Assembly (NCBI GenBank): GCA_947448675.1
Contig: CANFOR010000089.1
Location: forward strand, 1-10,532
DNA length: 10,532 nt
DNA from: Betaproteobacteria bacterium
GTDB lineage: Bacteria; Pseudomonadota; Gammaproteobacteria; Burkholderiales; Burkholderiaceae_C
Direction: 5' to 3'
Part shown: piece after piece, positions 1 through 5,424 of the stretch
Layout: each line of letters begins with the position of its first letter
How positions within the stretch are numbered: the first letter of the stretch is position 1
Position numbers and translations under genes: made by a program
Notes under the pieces: model-generated
The model's database searches: none
Told to the model about the DNA's origin: nothing
Seen by the model: the letters and a program-made list of their open reading frames with translations, nothing else

Positions 1-669
1 GTGACGATCCAAGAACACGGCTGGCGCTTGGGTCTAGACATAGCCAGCGGTCACAAAACTGGCTTTTACCTCGACCAGCGCGACGCCCGCAAAGCCTTTG
101 CCGACGCCTGTGCCCTGCGCCAGCCGCAGCGCGTGCTCAACTGCTTTAGCTACACCGGCGGCTTTACGGTGGCGGGCTTGGTTGGCGACGGTACACGCGG
201 TGCGGAGCAGGTGACGTCGATCGACTCCTCGGGCCCGGCGCTGGAGCGCGCAGCGCGCAATGTGGCGCTCAACGGCTTTGCGCCCGAGCGCGCCACGATG
301 CTCGACGCCGACGTGAACGCTTCGCTGCGCCATTACCTGGACGCGGGCCAGCAGTTTGACGCCATTGTGCTCGACCCTCCCAAGTTTGCGCCCACTAGCG
401 CGCAAGTGGAGCGTGCAGCCCGTGCCTACAAAGACATCAACCGCCTGGCGCTGAAGCTTTTGGCCCCGGGCGGTATGCTGTTCACCTTCTCGTGCTCAGG
501 CGGCGTGAGCGCCGACCTGTTCCACAAAATCGTCGCCTCGGCGGGTGCTGACGCGGGGGTTGACGGCTACATCACCCAGCGCCTGGGTGCCGCCAGTGAC
601 CACCCTGCGACGCTGAATTTCCCGGAAGGCGAGTACCTCAAAGGCTTGGTGGTGCTGAAGAAACACTGA
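1..669 (+). CDS. rlmI: RlmI-type 23S rRNA (cytosine-C5) methyltransferase, 3' part only
   Basis: SAM-dependent RNA methyltransferase. The RlmI family methylates C5 of cytosine 1962 in 23S rRNA in the cytoplasm. The visible 222 residues match the Rossmann catalytic half. GHKTGFYLDQRDAR (17-30) is the family signature at the start of the catalytic domain. VLNCFSYTGGF (45-55) is the SAM-binding motif I, VTSIDSS (71-77) holds the acidic ribose-binding residue, and DPPKF (125-129) is motif IV. FSCSGG (163-168) contains Cys165, the likely catalytic cysteine. The end, HPATLNFPEGEYLKG, is also RlmI-like. The frame is open to the first base and the N-terminal PUA domain (about 170 residues in E. coli RlmI, 396 aa in all) is missing, so the GTG at base 1 is not the real start and the gene begins upstream. 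The family call is firm. The exact target base is inferred from family membership. Confidence 0.9.
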   Translation: MTIQEHGWRLGLDIASGHKTGFYLDQRDARKAFADACALRQPQRVLNCFSYTGGFTVAGLVGDGTRGAEQVTSIDSSGPALERAARNVALNGFAPERATMLDADVNASLRHYLDAGQQFDAIVLDPPKFAPTSAQVERAARAYKDINRLALKLLAPGGMLFTFSCSGGVSADLFHKIVASAGADAGVDGYITQRLGAASDHPATLNFPEGEYLKGLVVLKKH

Positions 670-813
670 GCCGCCAAGAGCAGCATTCAGGAAAAATTAA
701 GTTAAATTTAAGACACACAATCCGTCAAATACCTACACTTTCACACACTTAGAGCATTTATTTGCTGTCGCACGCGTAGGTGGCTTCAAAAATATGCTTG
801 CTCTGGGTGGGTA

Positions 814-832
814 GGCCGCGCCCCTTGCGGCC
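814..832 (+). promoter_or_regulatory. GC-rich hairpin in the leader of the tail-collar gene
   Basis: GGCCGC (814-819) and GCGGCC (827-832) form a perfect 6-bp stem around a 7-base loop, 26 bases before the ATG at 859. No T-run follows, so it does not look like an intrinsic terminator; it could be a leader structure. The rest of the 670-858 gap is AT-rich near 695-715, including the palindrome TTAAATTTAA. It should hold the promoter of the next gene, but I could not find a convincing -35/-10 pair: TTGCTG at 762-767 is followed only by a poor -10. Confidence 0.3.
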
Positions 833-848
833 GCTGTTACAGCATTGT

Positions 849-852
849 GGAG
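849..852 (+). promoter_or_regulatory. Ribosome binding site deciding the tail-collar start
   Basis: GGAG lies 6 bases before the ATG at 859. It overlaps the in-frame GTG at 847, which therefore cannot be the start served by this site. Confidence 0.75.
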
Positions 853-858
853 ATCATC

Positions 859-1413
859 ATGAGCGATCCATTTTTAGGTGAAGTCCGGGTGGTAGGTTTT
901 AATTTTGCGCCCCAGGGTTGGGCGCTGTGCCAGGGGCAACTCATGCCCATCTCGCAAAACACCGCCTTGTTTTCGCTATTGGGCACCACCTTCGGGGGCG
1001 ACGGGGTGAACACGTTTGCACTGCCAGATTACCGTGGGCGCAGTGCCGTGGGCATGGGGGCTGGGCCGGGTTTGGCGCCTATCTCCCAAGGTCAGCTAGA
1101 AGGGGTCGAGCAGATCAGCATACAGGCCAGCCAAATGCCCAGCCATACGCATGCTACAGGCTGTGCGCCGGCGGCCTCGGCAGCCCCGGCTACATTGGCC
1201 AGCCCCGCCAATGCGGTGCCAGCCATTGGCTCGCCCGGTCCACGCGCAGAGTACAACAATTACGCCCCTGCCAGCGCGGCCGATGTCAGCATGGCACCGC
1301 TGGCGATCAGCATACAAGCCGCTGGAGGTGGCCAACCGCTGCCTCTGCGCAACCCCTATGTGGGCAGCAATTTCATCATTGCGCTGCAAGGCATCTATCC
1401 CTCACGCAACTAA
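859..1413 (+). CDS. Phage tail collar domain protein (MdpB/COG4675 type)
   Basis: Protein of 184 residues beginning MSDPFLGEVRVVGFNFAPQG, the characteristic start of the small tail-collar family, sometimes called microcystin-dependent proteins (MdpB). The Tail Collar domain spans about residues 6-61 (GWALCQGQLMPIS, LLGTTFGGDG, FALPDYRGR). GVEQISIQASQMPSHTHA follows near 81-98, then an Ala/Pro-rich variable stretch. The conserved end, NPYVGSNFIIALQGIYPS, completes it, so the gene looks intact. Relatives occur both as phage tail-fibre parts and as stand-alone chromosomal genes, and the cellular role of the latter is poorly known. No signal peptide is visible. No other phage gene is nearby, so I read it as a stand-alone copy. 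The ATG at 859 is chosen over the GTG at 847 because of the ribosome binding site and the conserved N-terminus. It sits 94 bases before a collagen-like lipoprotein on the same strand. Confidence 0.88.
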   Translation: MSDPFLGEVRVVGFNFAPQGWALCQGQLMPISQNTALFSLLGTTFGGDGVNTFALPDYRGRSAVGMGAGPGLAPISQGQLEGVEQISIQASQMPSHTHATGCAPAASAAPATLASPANAVPAIGSPGPRAEYNNYAPASAADVSMAPLAISIQAAGGGQPLPLRNPYVGSNFIIALQGIYPSRN

Positions 1414-1456
1414 GGCCACCAACACCGCTAACGCTGTTTATGCAGCACATGCACGG

Positions 1457-1471
1457 TGCGGCCTGGCCGCA
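1457..1471 (+). terminator. Hairpin with T-rich tail between the tail-collar and lipoprotein genes
   Basis: TGCGGCC (1457-1463) and GGCCGCA (1465-1471) are perfect 7-base inverted arms one base apart, giving about 5-6 bp around a very small loop. They are followed by a pyrimidine-rich stretch with TTTT at 1477-1480 and TCTTCTC after it. This is a possible weak terminator or attenuator between the two genes. The T-run is short and 5 bases away, so confidence is limited. Confidence 0.35.
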
Positions 1472-1497
1472 TTGCCTTTTCTTCTCATTCTGTCGTT

Positions 1498-1501
1498 GGA
1501 G
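1498..1501 (+). promoter_or_regulatory. Ribosome binding site deciding the collagen-like lipoprotein start
   Basis: GGAG lies 6 bases before the ATG at 1508. It supports this start over the much longer open frame that reaches back to 1151 inside the tail-collar gene. Confidence 0.75.
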
Positions 1502-1507
1502 TTGATT

Positions 1508-2965
1508 ATGAAAACAGTACACGCATCTCGTTTATTAAAAATGCTGTTGGTCTCGTCTGTAGTGGGTTTGGGCGCTTGTGGTGGGGGTAGCAGTAGCAGT
1601 CCCAGCGGTTCGGTCGCTGTGAGCACAGGCGTGAACCAGGCACCCATAGTGATTTATGGTGGTAGTGTTGCCCCGCCCGCAGCCATCGGCAGCAATGGCG
1701 ACTATTACCTCGACACGGCGACCGGCCAATTGTTTGGCCCCAAAGTAAATGGCGCTTGGCCGACGGTGGGCATTGTACTAACTGGACCTGCGGGGCCGGT
1801 GGGTCTGCCAGGTGTGGCCGGGCCTACGGGAGCGACAGGCCCAGCCGGTGCCACTGGCGCAAATGGTACGGCAGGGGCGAGCTTGCTCAGCGGCATGGCT
1901 GCGCCGGCAAACGGCTTGGGCAATGATGGTGACTTCTACCTCAATCTGAGTAGCAATAGCATTGCAGGCCCCAAAGCACAAGGCGCATGGCCCGCGACCA
2001 GCGTGTCTTTGATGGGGCCCATGGGCGCGACGGGAGCGGTGGGCGCGAACGGCGCAACCGGTGCAACGGGCCCTGTGGGTGCGGCAGGCGCTACAGGTGC
2101 TGCAGGAGCAACGGGAGCAGCAGGCAATAGCTTGCTCAGCGGCAATGCTGCACCCAGCAATGCTTTCGGTAGCGATGGTGACTACTACATCGACACCGTT
2201 AGCCATACTTTGTTTGGCCCTAAAGCCGCTGGTGCTTGGCCAGGGACTGGCATCGCTTTGGTGGGTGCGACGGGCGCAACTGGGGCTACTGGTGCCGCCG
2301 GCGCGCAAGGTACTCCAGGGACACCGGGCATTAGCATGCCGGGTCTTCCGGGCACACCTGGCGCAACGGGCAGTACGGGCGCAACGGGTAGTACGGGTGC
2401 AACAGGCCCTGCAGGAACTACGGGCGCTACGGGTGCCACCGGGCCTTCTGGGGCTACCGGCGCTTTCGGGGCTACGGGAACTACGGGAACTACGGGTGCT
2501 ACGGGTGCTACGGGTGCCACCGGGCCTTCTGGGGCCACCGGCGCTACCGGGACGGGCCCCTTGGTCTTTATGTCGCACTTTGTAAACCCGCTTACGCCAA
2601 GCGGCTGGTACGAGCCGATTGATGGGGCAGAAGTGTCCACAAATGGTTTGTCACTTGCAGCCCCACAACTGTATGCAGTGCAAGCGAGCACCATGCCCAT
2701 TGCATGCACCTTTACAGGTATTTATGCGAGGGGCACAGTCGTCCAGACCCCGGCTGCGGATAGCTTCACCATCACGCTATGGAAGAATGGGGCCGCCACC
2801 ACTTTGAGTACCACGCTCATAGTTGCGAATAGCTTGAATTCAATAGCGACTGTTAGCACAGTGGGCAGTGTTTCGGTAGTGTCGGGGGACTCAGTTGCGC
2901 TGTATGTGACACAGACCAATACCACTCCCTACGTTATTACCGAGGTCACCACCATTTGCCAATAG
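1508..2965 (+). CDS. Collagen-like repeat lipoprotein with three interspersed modules
   Basis: Secreted 485-residue protein. Residues 1-23 are a lipoprotein signal peptide with lipobox LGAC and lipidated Cys24, followed by a Gly/Ser spacer. Then come three copies of a module of about 45 residues with the core GDYYLDT...FGPK..GAWP (about 47-92, 125-169, 207-252). Each is followed by a Gly-X-Y tract of 11, 13 and about 30 triplets (93-125, 170-208, 253-349), with one break at GISMP (274-278). Most triplets are GAT, GPx or GTT; about 20 of the 30 in the third tract have Thr in the third place. Residues 350-485 form a separate beta-rich C-terminal domain with Cys400 and Cys484, similar in layout to the trimerising end domains of bacterial collagen-like proteins such as BclA. 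Expected: an envelope-anchored, trimeric fibre. The role is unknown; adhesion or a surface layer are possibilities. The start is fixed by the ribosome binding site and the signal peptide. Confidence 0.88.
   Translation: MKTVHASRLLKMLLVSSVVGLGACGGGSSSSPSGSVAVSTGVNQAPIVIYGGSVAPPAAIGSNGDYYLDTATGQLFGPKVNGAWPTVGIVLTGPAGPVGLPGVAGPTGATGPAGATGANGTAGASLLSGMAAPANGLGNDGDFYLNLSSNSIAGPKAQGAWPATSVSLMGPMGATGAVGANGATGATGPVGAAGATGAAGATGAAGNSLLSGNAAPSNAFGSDGDYYIDTVSHTLFGPKAAGAWPGTGIALVGATGATGATGAAGAQGTPGTPGISMPGLPGTPGATGSTGATGSTGATGPAGTTGATGATGPSGATGAFGATGTTGTTGATGATGATGPSGATGATGTGPLVFMSHFVNPLTPSGWYEPIDGAEVSTNGLSLAAPQLYAVQASTMPIACTFTGIYARGTVVQTPAADSFTITLWKNGAATTLSTTLIVANSLNSIATVSTVGSVSVVSGDSVALYVTQTNTTPYVITEVTTICQ
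2426..2545 (+). repeat. Direct repeat inside the collagen tract (39 bp, 81 bp apart)
   Basis: The 39-base stretch at 2426-2464 recurs at 2507-2545 with a single T/C difference. The offset is 81 bases, exactly 27 codons or 9 Gly-X-Y triplets. Between the copies the triplet units are almost identical tandem 9-base words (ACGGGTGCT, ACGGGAACT). The repeat keeps frame and looks like recent tandem duplication within the tract. Confidence 0.85.
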
Positions 2966-2999
2966 ATGTTTGTGGGGAGACCGCTGTAACGGGTTAAAC

Positions 3000-3036
3000 T
3001 AGCTTCAAACGCCCTAAAACAGTGCGTTTGAAGCTA
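3000..3036 (+). terminator. Long perfect inverted repeat after the lipoprotein gene
   Basis: TAGCTTCAAACGC (3000-3012) and GCGTTTGAAGCTA (3024-3036) form a perfect 13-bp stem around an 11-base loop, 34 bases after the lipoprotein stop and 27 bases before the glycosyltransferase start. No T-run follows, so it is not a classic intrinsic terminator. It may still end transcription, stabilise mRNA, or be one copy of a dispersed intergenic palindrome of the genome. Confidence 0.55.
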
Positions 3037-3063
3037 TCAAATTATGAGCATTGGTGAATCAGC

Positions 3064-4134
3064 ATGGCCCGTATTTGCCTGAACATGATCGTAAAAAACG
3101 AGGCATCGGTGATCGAGCGCTGCCTCGCCTCGGTCAAGCCCTGGATCGACCATTGGGTGATTGTGGATACGGGCTCTACCGATGGCACGCAAAGCCTCAT
3201 CCGCGACTTTATGCGCGGCGTGCCGGGAGAGCTGCACGAGCGGCCATGGCGGAACTTTGCGCACAACCGCAACGAGGCGTTGGAGCTGGCCCGGCCCTGT
3301 GCAGAGCACCTGCTCTTCATTGACGCCGACGAGGTGCTGGCCATGTCGCCAGGCTTTGCCTGGCCTGCGCTGGACGGCGAGGCCTACCGTTTTGCCTGTG
3401 AATACGCGGAACTGCGCTACCACCGCAATGCCCTGATCGCCACCCGCCTGCCTTGGCGCTGGGTGGGCGTGCTGCACGAGTACTTAGACTGCGCCTTGCC
3501 GCACAGCTGGGGATTTTTGAGCGGGCCCGCCATTGTGGTCAGCCACGACGGTGCCCGTGCACGCGACCCCAACACCTATTTGCGCGACATCGAGGTGCTC
3601 GAGCGGGCCTTGCAAGCAGAGCCGGGCAACTCGCGCTATGTGTTCTATTTGGCCCAGAGCCTGCGCGACGCCGGGCAGGCCGCGCCAGCGCGCGCGCGCT
3701 ACCTGCAGCGCGCTAGCATGGGCGGCTGGGAAGAAGAGCGTTGGTGCGCACAGTTTCGCGCAGCCCAATTGGGTGAACGGGTCGGCCTGCCGCCAGAGCA
3801 GGTGCGCGAAGCCTATTTGGCGGCTTACCAAGCCCGCCCCAGCAGGGCTGAGCCCCTGTACGAGCTGGCCCGCTACCACCGCGAGCGCAGCGAGTTTGCC
3901 CTGGCGCACCTGTTTGCCCAGCAGGCAGCGGCCATGGCCTTGCCGGGTGACGTGCTGTTTGTCGACGCCACCGTCTACGCTTGGCGCGCGCTGGACGAGT
4001 TGGTAGTGGCCGCGTACTACGTGGGTGACATTGCGCAAGGCCGGGTGGCTTTGCAAAAGCTGTTGGCAGAGCAGAAGTTTCCTGCCGAGCACAGCGCGCG
4101 CATTCTGGGTAATAAGCCATTTTTGGGGCTTTAG
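3064..4134 (+). CDS. Family 2 glycosyltransferase with TPR-like C-terminus
   Basis: Cytoplasmic glycosyltransferase of 356 residues with a GT-A fold. ICLNMIVKNE (4-13) is the typical first strand. DTGSTDGT (35-42) binds the nucleotide sugar. PWRNFAHNRNEAL (61-73) is the conserved block of the subgroup close to LPS-core glucosyltransferases (WaaE/LgtF). FIDADE (85-90) carries the metal-binding DxD (Asp87, Asp89). The catalytic half ends near 165. From about 170 on, helical repeats of TPR type follow, including SRYVFYLAQSLRDAGQ (190-205) and GWEEERW (221-227), a layout seen in many stand-alone family 2 enzymes and in the peptide S-glycosyltransferase SunS. Donor and acceptor cannot be read from the sequence; lipopolysaccharide or a protein are both possible. 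It follows the collagen-like lipoprotein after 98 bases, with an inverted repeat between them. The ATG at 3064 has only a weak ribosome binding site, but the family start MxRICLNMIVKNE supports it. Confidence 0.87.
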   Translation: MARICLNMIVKNEASVIERCLASVKPWIDHWVIVDTGSTDGTQSLIRDFMRGVPGELHERPWRNFAHNRNEALELARPCAEHLLFIDADEVLAMSPGFAWPALDGEAYRFACEYAELRYHRNALIATRLPWRWVGVLHEYLDCALPHSWGFLSGPAIVVSHDGARARDPNTYLRDIEVLERALQAEPGNSRYVFYLAQSLRDAGQAAPARARYLQRASMGGWEEERWCAQFRAAQLGERVGLPPEQVREAYLAAYQARPSRAEPLYELARYHRERSEFALAHLFAQQAAAMALPGDVLFVDATVYAWRALDELVVAAYYVGDIAQGRVALQKLLAEQKFPAEHSARILGNKPFLGL

Positions 4135-4150
4135 CTTTTGGGTTTTAATG

Positions 4151-4175
4151 TCGGCTGCGTCCAACCGATTTTTTT
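4151..4175 (+). terminator. Intrinsic-terminator-like hairpin and T-run just before the CobW gene
   Basis: TCGGCTG (4151-4157) pairs with CAACCGA (4162-4168) with one C/A mismatch around a 4-base loop, and seven T follow at once (4169-4175). It sits 17 bases after the glycosyltransferase stop and 15 bases before the next start codon. It would end the glycosyltransferase transcript. There is no room for a promoter after it, so for the next gene it is either leaky or part of its leader. Confidence 0.5.
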
Positions 4176-4190
4176 GCCCGAGAAGCTACC

Positions 4191-5255
4191 ATGCCTTTGA
4201 TTCCTGCCACCATCCTCACCGGCTTTCTGGGTTCGGGCAAAACCACGCTCTTAAAGCGTGTGCTGACCGAGGCGCATGGCCAAAAAATTGCCGTGATTGA
4301 AAACGAGTTTGGCGAAGAAAACATCGACGCCGACATCCTGGTCAGCGACACGCAAGAAAACATCATCCAGATGAGCAATGGCTGCGTCTGCTGCACCATC
4401 CGCGAAGACCTGCGCACCACCCTGCGCGAGCTGGCCGAGAAAAAGCGTAAGGGCGAGCTCGACTTTGAGCGCGTGGTGATCGAAACCACCGGCTTGGCCG
4501 ACCCCGGCCCGGTAGCGCAAACCTTTTTCATGGACGACGAGATCGCCGAGAGTTATTTGCTCGACTCCATCCTCACCCTGGTGGACGCCAAGCACGCCGC
4601 CACCCAGCTCAATGAGCGCCAGGAGGCGCGCCGCCAGGTGGGCTTTGCCGACCAAATTTTTATCAGTAAGAGCGACTTGGTAGCGGCGGACGAAACCGAG
4701 GCCCTGATTCACCGCCTCAAGCACATGAACCCGCGCGCGCCGATGCAAAAAGTGCATTTTGGCGAGGTGCCACTCAGCAGTGTGTTTGACCTGCGCGGCT
4801 TCAACCTCAATGCCAAGCTCGATATCGACCCCGACTTTTTAAAAGAAGACGACCATGCGGGCCACAACCACGCCCCAGGTGAGCATTGCGATCACCCCTC
4901 GCATGCTGCCGAGCACACGCATGGCGTGGAGGGCGGTGGACACCACCACCATGTGGACGACGACGTGAAAAGCTTTGTCTTCAAAAGTGAGCGTGCTTTT
5001 GATGCAGCCAAGCTGGAAGACTTTTTGGGCGCCATCGTCAACATCTACGGCCCACGCATGCTGCGCTACAAGGGTGTGCTGCACATGCAGGGCACCGAAC
5101 GCAAAGTTATTTTCCAGGGCGTGCACCAACTCATGGGCAGCGATCTGGGCCCGGCTTGGGCTGCTAGCGAGCGGCGTAACAGTAAGATGGTCTTCATAGG
5201 CGTTGACTTGCCGCGCGATATTTTTTTACAAGGCCTTGAGCAATGCCTTGTTTAG
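4191..5255 (+). CDS. CobW/COG0523 family GTPase, probable zinc metallochaperone
   Basis: G3E-family GTPase of 354 residues that uses GTP hydrolysis to deliver a metal, zinc in the best-studied relatives (ZNG1, YeiR, ZigA), to client proteins in the cytoplasm. Visible motifs: Walker A GFLGSGKT (11-18); ENEFGEE (37-43); the metal-binding CxCC as Cys65-Val-Cys67-Cys68 inside NGCVCCTIRED; ETTGLADP (98-105); SKSD (159-162) as the base-recognition motif. Residues 222-254 form a His/Asp-rich metal-binding insert with many His-x-His pairs and a run of four His. The CobW C-terminal domain follows from about 258 to the end. Full length. Vitamin B12 cobaltochelatase partners are absent here, so a zinc role is more likely than cobalamin synthesis. 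dksA follows after 169 bases, a neighbour pairing known from zinc regulons. I saw no clear Zur operator. The ribosome binding site (GAGAAG, about 4180) is weak. Confidence 0.9.
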   Translation: MPLIPATILTGFLGSGKTTLLKRVLTEAHGQKIAVIENEFGEENIDADILVSDTQENIIQMSNGCVCCTIREDLRTTLRELAEKKRKGELDFERVVIETTGLADPGPVAQTFFMDDEIAESYLLDSILTLVDAKHAATQLNERQEARRQVGFADQIFISKSDLVAADETEALIHRLKHMNPRAPMQKVHFGEVPLSSVFDLRGFNLNAKLDIDPDFLKEDDHAGHNHAPGEHCDHPSHAAEHTHGVEGGGHHHHVDDDVKSFVFKSERAFDAAKLEDFLGAIVNIYGPRMLRYKGVLHMQGTERKVIFQGVHQLMGSDLGPAWAASERRNSKMVFIGVDLPRDIFLQGLEQCLV

Positions 5256-5270
5256 CTTGCATTCGGCGTT

Positions 5271-5293
5271 AAGCTGTTCAGTCATAGCTTTTT
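5271..5293 (+). terminator. Weak hairpin with T-run after the CobW gene
   Basis: AAGCT (5271-5275) and AGCTT (5286-5290) pair over a 10-base loop, with a run of T at 5289-5293. The stem is short, so this is only a possible terminator between the CobW gene and dksA. Confidence 0.25.
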
Positions 5294-5347
5294 AGGCAAT
5301 GTTTGTCTCGCTTCTGCAACTCATGGGATTTGCCGCTGGTAAACCGC

Positions 5348-5353
5348 TACAAT
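5348..5353 (+). promoter_or_regulatory. Possible -10 element for dksA
   Basis: TACAAT lies about 70 bases before the dksA start codon, in the GCTACAATCGCG context often seen in betaproteobacterial sigma-70 promoters. No good -35 is present at normal spacing; TTGCCG at 5330-5335 is only 12 bases away. If real, dksA has its own promoter. Confidence 0.35.
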
Positions 5354-5411
5354 CGCGCGCCGATGAAAGTTGGTGTGCAAGCCCATCCGAGCATGCCAGT
5401 GCCAGTTCCGC

Positions 5412-5417
5412 AAGGAG
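5412..5417 (+). promoter_or_regulatory. Ribosome binding site deciding the dksA start
   Basis: AAGGAG lies 7 bases before the GTG at 5425. It is the only strong site in this leader and supports GTG 5425 over the in-frame ATG at 5299. Confidence 0.8.
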
Positions 5418-5424
5418 ACCCGAA

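Noticed and set aside
34..405. Minus-strand open frame opposite rlmI
   Set aside because: It is antisense to conserved methyltransferase motifs, is Arg/Ala-rich as expected for a complementary frame, and has no recognisable domain.
847..858. GTG at 847 as start of the tail-collar gene
   Set aside because: The GGAG ribosome binding site lies within these codons, and family members begin at MSDPF.
859..1413. Prophage remnant because of the tail-collar domain
   Set aside because: No integrase, capsid, terminase, tail or lysis gene and no attachment-site repeat is visible nearby; stand-alone members of this family are common in chromosomes.
1151..1507. Upstream extension of the lipoprotein frame to 1151
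   Set aside because: It overlaps the tail-collar gene in another frame, lacks a start signal and would bury the lipoprotein signal peptide. The site at 1498-1501 and the lipobox fix the start at 1508.
2400..2550. CRISPR-like short repeats
   Set aside because: The repeats are 9-base codon words for Gly-Ala-Thr in frame, without spacers of regular length.
1778..2578. Long minus-strand open frames opposite the collagen-like gene (also 2185-2709), rich in Pro/Val/Ala or Arg/Ser
   Set aside because: They are the complement of Gly-Ala-Thr triplet codons, so the open frame and the repeats follow from the plus-strand gene. They have no ribosome binding site and no domain.
5299..5424. ATG at 5299 as start of dksA
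   Set aside because: There is no ribosome binding site before it, the stretch contains the likely promoter, and GTG 5425 has a strong AAGGAG at good spacing.
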